Source of the DNA: Desulfobulbaceae bacterium UBA2775
Lineage (GTDB): Bacteria; Desulfobacterota; Desulfobulbia; Desulfobulbales; Desulfocapsaceae
Length of the DNA: 6,150 nucleotides
Assembly (NCBI GenBank): GCA_002352445.1
Contig: DEIL01000163.1
Coordinates: 1-6,150, forward strand
Direction: 5' to 3'
Positions 1 through 5,431 of the stretch are shown one piece after another; within the stretch, counting starts at the first letter, position 1; every line of letters starts with the position of its first letter. Position numbers and translations under genes: made by a program. The notes under the pieces are model-generated. The model did no database searches, was not told the DNA's origin, and saw nothing but the letters and a program-made list of their open reading frames with translations.

Positions 1-302
1 GCCATTTGAATCATTACTTCAATGATTTCCTGTGGACTACAACCAACATTAAGTGCGCCATGAACATGCACTTTTAATTGGGGAGTGGCTGTACCCATGG
101 CAGTTAAAGCTGCTACCGTCGCTATTTCACGGGATTTTAAATCTAAGCCTGGGCGGCTATAAACATCTCCAAAAGGGAACTCTATGAGTAAGTCTGCAAA
201 CTCTGGGGAAATACCCTTAAGAGCTTCTACTACCCTTTCACCTTGTTCGCCATCAATTTCAGCTAATTTTTCCCATCCGATTTTATATCTTTCCGATTTC
301 AT
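1..302 (-). CDS. Carboxymuconolactone decarboxylase-family protein, N-terminal part
   Basis: The reading frame starts at ATG 302-300 and stays open for 100 codons to the left edge, so the C-terminus is missing. The protein begins MKSERYKIGWEKL. Its second half carries the CMD/AhpD-fold pattern: SREIATVAALTAMG at about residues 57-70, then a helix with H79, H81, GALN and G87, then a PQEIIEVMIQM helix. The family covers 4-carboxymuconolactone decarboxylase (beta-ketoadipate pathway) and many uncharacterised cytosolic enzymes. The CXXC pair of AhpD-type peroxidase partners is not seen, so a decarboxylase-like member is likelier than a redox enzyme. An AGGAAAGGAAATC leader before the ATG supplies the ribosome site. 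The gene begins 26 nt after an attC-like site, the usual position of an integron cassette gene. Family assignment is firm; the substrate is unknown. Confidence 0.85.
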   Translation of the reverse strand, partial: MKSERYKIGWEKLAEIDGEQGERVVEALKGISPEFADLLIEFPFGDVYSRPGLDLKSREIATVAALTAMGTATPQLKVHVHGALNVGCSPQEIIEVMIQM

Positions 303-327
303 GATTTCCTTTCCTTTTTTTTCTGGC

Positions 328-446
328 AGCTAACGGTTCGTGATAACCGGAGGCGACGCGAAAGTTCGGACCCTACCGCAATTATATATTTTGTTTTTTG
401 GCCCAAAGCAGACGCATTTTCTTTCCGGTTGATTAGTTTGTTAGGA
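328..446 (-). other. attC-like integron recombination site (VCR-sized)
   Basis: Read on the minus strand: R''-like TCCTAAC (446-440), a 9-nt spacer AAACTAATC, L''-like AACCGGA (430-424), a long centre, L'-like TCCGGTT (351-345), a 10-nt spacer ATCACGAACC, and R'-like GTTAGCT (334-328). The L arms pair perfectly over 7 bp and the R arms over 5 bp (CTAAC/GTTAG), with unpaired spacers of nearly equal length. This is the R-spacer-L architecture of attC sites, and about 119 nt is within the known size range. The AACAAA start of the first spacer and the C before GTTAG favour minus orientation, which would place the CMD gene as the next cassette. No integron integrase is in the window. Confidence 0.65.
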
Positions 447-509
447 ATTTTGCGAGAAACTCTCTCTAGGCACAGCCATAATGATATCTCTTTGTGGATC
501 TGCACCAAC

Positions 510-556
510 CAATAAGGATTGACACGATCCGCGTAGCGGTCGTACTCAATCCATTG
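510..556. repeat. Long imperfect palindrome with CCGC-GTA-GCGG tip
   Basis: Arms pair in blocks: CAAT/ATTG, GGATTGA/TCAATCC, ACGA/TCGT and CCGC/GCGG around a GTA loop, with an unpaired T on one side and short internal mismatches. The apical CCGCGTAGCGG recurs twice at 2965-3066. The function is not evident. It could be a REP-like element or the core of a decayed attC; it is not followed by a T run, so it is not a simple terminator. Confidence 0.6.
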
Positions 557-711
557 TTCAAGAAGCCCGGTGGTCAACTTGGCATGATAGTTGATAATAG
601 GGGAAAGCTAACGAGTAGGTCAAGAGGAAAGAGGTTGGACGTGGCCATCTTGGTGTAAAAGTGACTGTCTGCGATATATTTTGCTGGAAACTGAATGCTG
701 ATTAAGACTGT

Positions 712-737
712 TACCCATTATAGTTCACTGATTTTCA
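712..737 (-). other. Candidate right end (oriIS side) of IS91-type transposon 1
   Basis: About 118 nt past the stop of the minus-strand transposase lies TAATGGGTA (720-712 on the minus strand). The same nine bases, in the same orientation, lie 73 nt past the stop of the second transposase (5262-5270). A small CTGA-AAA-TCAG hairpin (about 737-727) precedes it. IS91-type right ends carry a hairpin shortly before the terminus. The next four bases are ACAG, not the CTTG or GTTC expected for IS91, so the exact boundary is uncertain. Confidence 0.35.
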
Positions 738-806
738 GGACAAATCTGGTAAAATGACATACTCTGGCGACACGCCCAAAACAGCCATCGGCGGCACAAT
801 AAACTT

Positions 807-822
807 CAAGAAGTGCTTCTTG
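807..822. repeat. Short perfect hairpin after transposase 1
   Basis: CAAGAAG and CTTCTTG pair perfectly around a 2-nt loop, 15 nt past the stop of the minus-strand transposase. There is no following T run on the minus strand, so intrinsic termination is doubtful. It may stabilise the mRNA 3' end or be part of the transposon's right-end structure. Confidence 0.4.
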
Positions 823-837
823 TTTCAGCGGATTTTT

Positions 838-1935
838 CTATCCCGGTGATAAGCCGGTGTACACTGGTGAAGGAGGAAAAAAAGCCCTGAACAGTAATGC
901 TCCTTCGCAGTGAGGACAAGTCGGCATTATAGGCAGCTTCTTTTTGCATAAAATCGATTGAGAGAGCAAACCAAGGGCAGATTTAATAATATCGCGAACA
1001 GTAGCGAGATTCATAGAGCAGGCACTGTTCATAAAACCATAATAACGAATTTTCATGAATCCACTGGGTAGCACATGCTGAAGAAAACGCCTGATGAATT
1101 CAATAGCATCGAGTTCCATAACTCTGTAGCGGTTGCTTTTTCCCTTTTTATAACGGAAAAAGACCCGATGGTTCTCGATTTTGATTATCCTGCTATCGGA
1201 GATTGCAACTCGAAAAACATAAGGAGCCAGATATTTCATTGAAGCTTCTGAATCACCAACAGCCTGACAGTTGACGTTCCAGTCTTGTAACCAGACTTCT
1301 TTTGGGATGAGGTGCAACAGCTGGTGTTTTTCCATCAGAGCTTTAAATTTAGCTTTGAAGATAATTGACAGTGGCTTAACAGGCAGATAGAAGCTGTTTC
1401 CGGCAGGATGCCAGACACCATCCTGTTTGCTGATTGCACCGCCTGTGACAATAAAATGAATGTGGGGATGATACTGGAGTGTTCTTCCCCAGGTATGTAG
1501 TATACCGAAGAACCCTGGGAGATCTCCACCAATATGTCTGGGATCTGCAGCAAGTTTTTTCATGGCTCCTGCTGCAGCAGTAAACATGGCGCCATATGCA
1601 GTCTTCTGATTTGCCCGGAGGAAATCTCTTATTCTCCCTGGCATAGTGATGGTAACCATAAAATGTGGCCCTGGAAGTTGTTTTTGCATCTGCTTGTCGA
1701 GCCAGGCTCTGGTTTTATGATACTGACAGTTTGGGCAATGCCGGTTGCCGCAGGAAAGATTGAAAAAGTGTGTGGAATGGCATTCTTCACACTGGAATAC
1801 AGCGATACCACTGCCCTCTGTTTTACATCGCATGATGTCTTGAAGCACTTTTTGGTGTATGGCCGGCATTGAATGTTGATAGCGTGCAAGGTACTCAGGG
1901 CCGTATGTATGGATAATATTTTTAATGATACCCAT
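838..1935 (-). CDS. IS91-family Y2 HUH transposase (transposon 1)
   Basis: A 365-residue protein of normal IS91-transposase length. Order of domains: N-terminal zinc-binding region with CEEC, then CGNRHCPNC (about residues 49-70); the HUH metal-binding motif in YHPHIH (about 155-160); the two-tyrosine motif YLAPY (Y235 and Y239) followed by FRVAISDSRI; and a C-terminal CPHC. These are the metal and nucleophile residues of rolling-circle transposases, which nick one strand at oriIS and transfer it without target duplication. All key residues are present, so it looks active. I chose ATG 1935-1933 because GGAGGG lies 7 nt upstream; an in-frame TTG six bases earlier is the alternative. The start overlaps the end of the recombinase gene by 14 nt, implying translational coupling. 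Confidence 0.93.
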   Translation of the reverse strand: MGIIKNIIHTYGPEYLARYQHSMPAIHQKVLQDIMRCKTEGSGIAVFQCEECHSTHFFNLSCGNRHCPNCQYHKTRAWLDKQMQKQLPGPHFMVTITMPGRIRDFLRANQKTAYGAMFTAAAGAMKKLAADPRHIGGDLPGFFGILHTWGRTLQYHPHIHFIVTGGAISKQDGVWHPAGNSFYLPVKPLSIIFKAKFKALMEKHQLLHLIPKEVWLQDWNVNCQAVGDSEASMKYLAPYVFRVAISDSRIIKIENHRVFFRYKKGKSNRYRVMELDAIEFIRRFLQHVLPSGFMKIRYYGFMNSACSMNLATVRDIIKSALGLLSQSILCKKKLPIMPTCPHCEGALLFRAFFPPSPVYTGLSPG

Positions 1936-2827
1936 GCTCAAGCCCTCCCATAACTGTGTTGATCAGCCGACAGGCGTCTTCCTGCCCGGAACTAGTGAGG
2001 TGGAGATAAACCATGGTTGTTTCGATCTGAGAATGTCCGAGATATTGCTGGATAGTACGAATATTGATACCGGCTTCCAGAAGGTGTGTCGCATAAGAAT
2101 GGCGCATAGTATGCACTGAGACGTTTTTCTTCTTAATTCCGGCTTTGCAAGTGGCTTTTTTAAGAGCACCCTGAATAGAGGAAATAGACATGGGAGTTGT
2201 TGCGGTTACTCCCCGGCTCTGCCCTCTGCCAAGAGCAGGAAAGATCAAATTCTTGTTGCGATGGGTTTTCCAGTAACTTCGCAAGAGTAACAGGGTTGAA
2301 TCCGGCAGGGGGACATAGCGGTCTTTACTGCCTTTGCCGCAATGGATATGGATAATTTTGCGAGTTCCATCAATATCTGAAGTCTGCAAATGCAGTCCCT
2401 CTTGCAGACGAAGACCACAGGAATAGACCGTGGTCAGATAAGCGTAGTTGTGAAAAGTGGTGATACAGGAGAATATCCTTCGAACCTCCTCTTGGGACAG
2501 AATTGTTGGCAACCGCTTTTCATGTTTGGTTTTCAATATCTTCAGGAGATGCCATTCACGTTTAAGAACATGCATGTAGAAGAATTTAATACCGGTGTAG
2601 CATATGCGCATGGTTGATGGAGCCCACTTACTGGTATCCTGGCGGTGGATAAAATAATCCTGAAGTTCGTCTTCGGAGATTTTATCCGGGGTTTTGTCAT
2701 AGAACTCCACAAGCATACGCATAGCACGGATATATGCTTTCTGGGTGCCAGAGCCTTTACCGTTGACTTGCAGTGCTTTTTTCGTTTTTTGATGCCATTT
2801 GGTTTCGAACCACCAGTGCTTTTTCAT
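1922..2827 (-). CDS. Tyrosine recombinase of IS91-type transposon 1
   Basis: A 301-residue XerC/D- or phage-integrase-like protein. The N-terminal half has a SAM-like core-binding domain (about residues 25-95, including GTQKAYIRAM and CYTGIKFFYMHVL). The catalytic half shows R140 in CGLRLQEG, the beta-hairpin lysine in GKGSKDRYVPLP (K165/K168), the box HTMRHSYATHLLEAG (H239, R242), H265 in LGHS, and nucleophile Y274 in MVYLHLT. The full catalytic set is present. ATG 2827 has AAAGGAG 8 nt upstream. The gene runs directly into the Y2 transposase, the same order as in the second unit, so the two proteins probably work as a pair. A likely role is resolution or circularisation of a transposition intermediate; this is inference, because the IS91 transposase needs no recombinase in the classical elements. 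Confidence 0.92.
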   Translation of the reverse strand: MKKHWWFETKWHQKTKKALQVNGKGSGTQKAYIRAMRMLVEFYDKTPDKISEDELQDYFIHRQDTSKWAPSTMRICYTGIKFFYMHVLKREWHLLKILKTKHEKRLPTILSQEEVRRIFSCITTFHNYAYLTTVYSCGLRLQEGLHLQTSDIDGTRKIIHIHCGKGSKDRYVPLPDSTLLLLRSYWKTHRNKNLIFPALGRGQSRGVTATTPMSISSIQGALKKATCKAGIKKKNVSVHTMRHSYATHLLEAGINIRTIQQYLGHSQIETTMVYLHLTSSGQEDACRLINTVMGGLEHGYH

Positions 2828-2876
2828 AATACTCTCCTTTGTTAATTGTTAATAAAGGGACTGCGAAAGTATTATG
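2825..2876 (-). promoter_or_regulatory. Fold-back leader hiding the recombinase 1 start codon
   Basis: CATAATACT (minus 2876-2868) pairs perfectly over 9 bp with AGTATTATG (minus 2833-2825), whose last three bases are the ATG of the recombinase. Inside it CCTTT pairs with AAAGG of the ribosome-binding site AAAGGAG. A transcript entering from outside would therefore have both start codon and Shine-Dalgarno paired. The 5' arm overlaps the likely -10 box, so the element's own transcripts would lack it and be translated. This matches the known protection of IS10 and IS50 transposase genes from read-through; here it is inferred from sequence only. Confidence 0.5.
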
Positions 2877-2900
2877 AGGGGTACTGGTGGTAAGAGGCAA
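2871..2900 (-). promoter_or_regulatory. Candidate promoter of transposon 1
   Basis: On the minus strand TTGCCT (2900-2895) and CATAAT (2876-2871) resemble -35 and -10 boxes with an 18-nt spacer; they match the sigma-70 consensus at 4 and 5 of 6 bases. Transcription would begin near 2864, leaving a leader of about 37 nt before the recombinase ATG. Confidence 0.4.
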
Positions 2901-2911
2901 ATAAAGAATTA

Positions 2912-2933
2912 GGAAAAGAGCTGGATTCAGCTC
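2912..2933 (-). terminator. Terminator-like hairpin facing transposon 1
   Basis: On the minus strand GAGCTG and CAGCTC pair around a 4-nt loop and are followed by TTTTCC. The stem is only 6 bp and the T run four, so it is at best a weak intrinsic terminator. It could shield the transposon from outside transcription or be a left-end structure of the element. Confidence 0.25.
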
Positions 2934-2964
2934 AAGTGGTTATTTGTAGGCTGGGGTTATTTTG

Positions 2965-3066
2965 CCGCGTAGCGGCTTACTTGAACAATACACACAAGAG
3001 TGAAGCCGAAATCCAGGACTGCAAAAATTCCGGTGCAGCGACTTGTTGGACGAAGCCGCTACGCGG
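2965..3066. repeat. 14-bp inverted repeat of CCGC-GTA-GCGG palindromes
   Basis: CCGCGTAGCGGCTT at 2965-2978 is repeated exactly, inverted, as AAGCCGCTACGCGG at 3053-3066. Each copy is itself a hairpin with a 3-nt loop. The right copy is nested in a larger one (3042-3083) with further pairing of GGACG/CGTCC and CTTG/CAAG. The same 11-mer tips the palindrome at 529-539. Confidence 0.65.
3029..3051 (-). other. Possible attC half-site (R''-L'')
   Basis: On the minus strand GTCCAAC (3051-3045) is followed by a 9-nt spacer AAGTCGCTG and CACCGGA. This closely resembles the first half of many attC sites (RYYYAAC, then AA, then a G/C-rich L box). No matching L'-R' half with good pairing is found in the following 120 nt, so the site may have been cut by a transposon insertion. 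Alternatively it is a chance match. Confidence 0.3.
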
Positions 3067-3104
3067 AGACAGCGTCCTGCAAGTCTTTCTCTTGAATCAA
3101 CATA

Positions 3105-3178
3105 TTGTAACACCATGCTTTTCTTGTAATATACCGATAGCGGCAATGCAAGTGCATTTGCCATTCAAATTATTACAA
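3105..3178 (+). promoter_or_regulatory. Candidate promoter and leader hairpin of transposon 2
   Basis: TTGTAA (3105-3110) and TAATAT (3127-3132) with a 16-nt spacer make a weak sigma-70-like promoter. TTGTAATA (3124-3131), which covers the -10, pairs perfectly with TATTACAA (3171-3178), and an inner hairpin GGCAATGC/GCATTTGCC (3142-3149/3154-3162, one bulge) lies between. The stem ends 2 nt before the AGGAGG ribosome site. As in transposon 1, only read-through transcripts would contain the 5' arm of the outer stem. Confidence 0.4.
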
Positions 3179-3191
3179 CGAGGAGGTTACA

Positions 3192-4104
3192 ATGAACACC
3201 AACATGCCCAAAGATCCACAATTTAACGAGTATTACCAAAAACATTTGCAATACCTGAAACTGGCAGGCATGCAACCCAAAACCATCGATGCCTATTCAC
3301 GGGCAATCAGGCGAATCGGCAATTATTTCGACTGCCGATTCGACAACCTGACAACTGACCAGCTTCTCGGCTATTTCAACGATCTGCTGGAAAGCCATTC
3401 CTGGAGTGCAGTCAAGCTCGACCTGTATGGCCTGAAGTTCTTTTACTCCAGGGTGCTGAACAGGACCTGGGAGGATATTCCACTGATCAAACCGCCCAAG
3501 ACTTCCAGGATTCCTGATATTCTCTCTGTGGAACAGCTCCATCAGTTGATTGCAGCCACCAGCAAATTGAGTTACAGGGTCTTTTTTTTCACGGCCTACT
3601 CCTTGGGGCTGCGCCTTGGCGAGGGAATCACCTTGAAGGTCGGTGATATCGACGCCGGCAACATGCGGGTTCATATTCGCGATGCCAAGGGCAATAAAGA
3701 CAGACTGGTACCTTTGCCTGAGAAAACCTTGCAGATTCTGCGAGATTTCTGGTCTGTTCACCAACATCCCCATTTTCTCTTTCCAAACAGGAAACGAGGG
3801 ATGAAAAACGCTCACCTGGTTGAAACACCCTTGAACAGGGGCGGCATCCAGACCGCCATGAAGGCTGTTGTCAACCAGCTTGGCATAAAAAAAAATTTCA
3901 TGCCATTCGCTGCGCCACAGCTATGCAACTCATATGCTGGAATCCGGAGTTGATCTGGTAGAACTCCAGCAGATCCTGGGCCATGTCAGTATCCTGACCA
4001 CCTCCAGATATACCCATCTTACCTCTGTCACCAAAAACAACGCCCGTCAGGCCGTCAACTCCCTGACTAATACCTTTGATATAACCTGGGAGGGCGTCAA
4101 ATGA
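3192..4104 (+). pseudogene. Tyrosine recombinase of transposon 2, frameshifted at A9
   Basis: The frame from ATG 3192 (AGGAGG 5 nt upstream) has the core-binding domain, catalytic R141 in LGLRLGEG and the lysine motif AKGNKDRLVPLP (K166/K169). After GIKK, at nine A (3887-3895), it shifts and stops at 3951-3953 after 253 residues. One base over, the frame continues as ISCHSLRHSYATHMLESG, LQQILGHVS and SRYTHLT, giving the HxxR box, the second H and the nucleophile Y, and stops at 4102-4104. Skipping one base gives a 303-residue protein, matching the 301-residue partner in transposon 1. That stop overlaps the transposase start as ATGA, showing where the gene originally ended. The unshifted product lacks the nucleophile and should be inactive. 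It is either a recent pseudogene, a sequencing error in the A run, or rescued by transcriptional slippage. Confidence 0.85.
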
Positions 4105-5189
4105 TTTTGCTCTCCACGATTATCAATCAATTCAGGGATGGATTTTTAGCTCAATACCAATCTTCAGTTCTGCCCGGCCATAAAAAGGCCCTGTGGGCCA
4201 TGCCCCAGTGCAGACAAGAACATGGGCCGCACATGCTGGCGCAGTGTACGGACCATGCCTGTGGAACACAGACCTATATTCCACATTCCTGCGGACACAG
4301 GAACTGCCCCCATTGCCAGAACCATGAAAGCCAGCAATGGATCGACAAGCAGCTGGATAAACGGCTGCCCGCTCCATACTTTCTGATCACCTTTACCCTG
4401 CCCAAACAACTCAGAGATCTTGCATGGAGAAATCAGAAAACGGTCTATTCCCTGCTGTTTGCCTGTGTCCAGGATACACTGAAGACGTTTACCGGAAACG
4501 ATAAACGACTTGGTGGTGAGGCTGGGTTCACCGCCATGCTCCATACCCACACAAGGACTCTTGACTATCATCCTCATATCCATGTCCTTATGCCTGGGGC
4601 GAGTATCGACAAACAAGCAGGGTTATGGAGGAAAAAGGGTCCCAAATATCTCTTCAGCCACAAAGCGTTAGCAAAGGTCTTTCGGGCAAAGATGCTGGAA
4701 GCCATGGTCGAGCAGAAGCTGAAAATGCCAAAGGATTGTCCCGGGCAATGGGTTGTCGACTGCAAAGGCGTTGGCAACGGGAACAAGGCCATCATCTATC
4801 TGGGCAGATACCTTTACCGGGGCGTCATCCGGGAAAAGGACATCCTGAAGTGTGAAGACGGCATGGTCACCTTCAGGTACCTTCACGCCAAATCGGGAAA
4901 ATACAGAACCAGAACCGTCAATGGAGCAAAGTTCCTCTACCTGCTCATGCTCCATGTCCTTCCGAAAGGCTTTCGCAGGACACGCTGTTACGGCTTTCTC
5001 CATCCGTGCAGCAAAAAACTCATCCGGTTTCTACAACTGGTGCTCCGGGTCAACCCGATCACCATGATCTCTTCTAAACTGACGCAGAGGACGCCAATTA
5101 CCTGCCCGACCTGCGGGGCAAAAATGAAGATTATCCAGACCAGACTTTTTAAGCCGCCGCCCCTGCGGCAGAACATCTGTTGTACTTGA
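4101..5189 (+). CDS. IS91-family Y2 HUH transposase (transposon 2)
   Basis: A 362-residue protein, collinear with the transposase of transposon 1 but clearly diverged from it. Zinc-binding N-terminus: C49, C54, then CGHRNCPHC (C64-C72). HUH motif: YHPHIH at 156-161. Two-tyrosine motif: YLGRY with Y233 and Y237, followed by LYRGVI. C-terminal CPTC at 335-338. All expected catalytic and metal residues are present, so this rolling-circle transposase looks intact although its partner recombinase is broken. The start ATG 4101 overlaps the restored recombinase stop by ATGA, and GGGAGGG lies about 6 nt upstream. Parts of the gene look more GC-rich than transposon 1, in keeping with a separate arrival rather than a recent duplication. 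Confidence 0.93.
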   Translation: MILLSTIINQFRDGFLAQYQSSVLPGHKKALWAMPQCRQEHGPHMLAQCTDHACGTQTYIPHSCGHRNCPHCQNHESQQWIDKQLDKRLPAPYFLITFTLPKQLRDLAWRNQKTVYSLLFACVQDTLKTFTGNDKRLGGEAGFTAMLHTHTRTLDYHPHIHVLMPGASIDKQAGLWRKKGPKYLFSHKALAKVFRAKMLEAMVEQKLKMPKDCPGQWVVDCKGVGNGNKAIIYLGRYLYRGVIREKDILKCEDGMVTFRYLHAKSGKYRTRTVNGAKFLYLLMLHVLPKGFRRTRCYGFLHPCSKKLIRFLQLVLRVNPITMISSKLTQRTPITCPTCGAKMKIIQTRLFKPPPLRQNICCT

Positions 5190-5191
5190 GC

Positions 5192-5233
5192 AAGGAGGTG
5201 AACATGGTTATGTAACCCTGATCTTACATGTTC
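5192..5233 (+). promoter_or_regulatory. Orphan Shine-Dalgarno with 3-codon ORF and inverted repeat
   Basis: AAGGAGGTGA (5192-5201), a full-length anti-16S match, precedes ATG GTT ATG TAA (5204-5215). GAACATG (5200-5206) pairs with CATGTTC (5227-5233), and GGTTA/TAACC forms an inner stem. This may be the start of a lost third gene of the transposon, or a structural right-end hairpin. A functional leader peptide is less likely because no gene follows on this strand. Confidence 0.35.
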
Positions 5234-5241
5234 TGTTAATG

Positions 5242-5262
5242 AAAAAAACCGGTTCCACCGGT
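5242..5262 (-). terminator. Intrinsic terminator, minus strand
   Basis: On the minus strand ACCGGT, loop GGA, ACCGGT is followed by an uninterrupted T run. It would end transcripts coming from the phosphatase and microprotein genes before they run antisense into transposase 2. The same hairpin read on the plus strand may be the oriIS hairpin of transposon 2. Confidence 0.55.
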
Positions 5263-5274
5263 AATGGGTACTTG
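5248..5274 (+). other. Candidate right end (oriIS) of IS91-type transposon 2
   Basis: The perfect hairpin ACCGGT-TCC-ACCGGT (5248-5262) runs into TAATGGGTA (5262-5270) and then CTTG (5271-5274). A hairpin a few bases before the 3' end, with CTTG or GTTC as the abutting target tetranucleotide, is what is known for IS91 right ends. TAATGGGTA is also found past the other transposase. The element would end at about 5270. Confidence 0.5.
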
Positions 5275-5431
5275 CGCCCAAAAATAAGCCATTTTCACTG
5301 ACAACGGCCAAATGCATTGGATAAATACCTGTCAAAAAGCTCTTCGACGCCTCTCGAAACGTTCTATCTCTATATCTGCCTGACCAAGTAGCTTTCCCCA
5401 AAAAAGATGTTTTCTATATATACCGGGCTTG

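Larger units (their letters stand above)
303..837. other. Gene-free stretch with attC-like site, palindrome and transposon end
   Basis: No frame here has a convincing protein. A minus-strand frame from 577 crosses the whole attC-like site and resembles nothing I recognise. What the stretch holds is structural: the attC-like site at 328-446, a long imperfect palindrome at 510-556, GTTAGCT on the minus strand at 612-606 (the same 7-mer as the R' box of the attC-like site), GTTGGAC at 634-640 (which recurs near transposon 2), and the candidate right end of transposon 1 at about 712. Confidence 0.5.
2828..3191. other. Divergent intergenic region between the two transposon units
   Basis: No gene is supported in these 364 bases. 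They contain the outward-facing candidate promoters and leader hairpins of both units, a terminator-like hairpin at 2912-2933, and a central part (about 2960-3083) with two inverted CCGCGTAGCGG palindromes and a possible attC half-site. The left ends of both transposons must lie here, but I cannot fix them. Confidence 0.5.

Noticed and set aside
299..577. Minus-strand 92-codon frame from a TTG start
   Set aside because: It runs through the whole attC-like site, has no ribosome site, and its sequence matches no family I recognise; the first third could at most be a cassette gene remnant.
603..640. A complete third attC between GTCCAAC (minus 640-634) and GTTAGCT (minus 612-606)
   Set aside because: Only 21 nt separate the boxes, too few for spacers plus an L stem, and no hairpin forms.
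2878..3136. TACCCC (minus 2883) and TACCG (plus 3132) as left ends of the two transposons, forming short inverted repeats with the right-end GGGTA
   Set aside because: The matches are only 4-5 bases, and both positions would cut off the -35 boxes of the predicted promoters.
2936..3226. 96-codon plus-strand frame in the divergent region
   Set aside because: It covers the palindromes and the recombinase 2 leader, has no ribosome site and overlaps the true start in another frame.
3297..3815. 172-codon minus-strand frame opposite recombinase 2
   Set aside because: The plus strand encodes recognisable recombinase motifs with a ribosome site; the antisense frame is a shadow.
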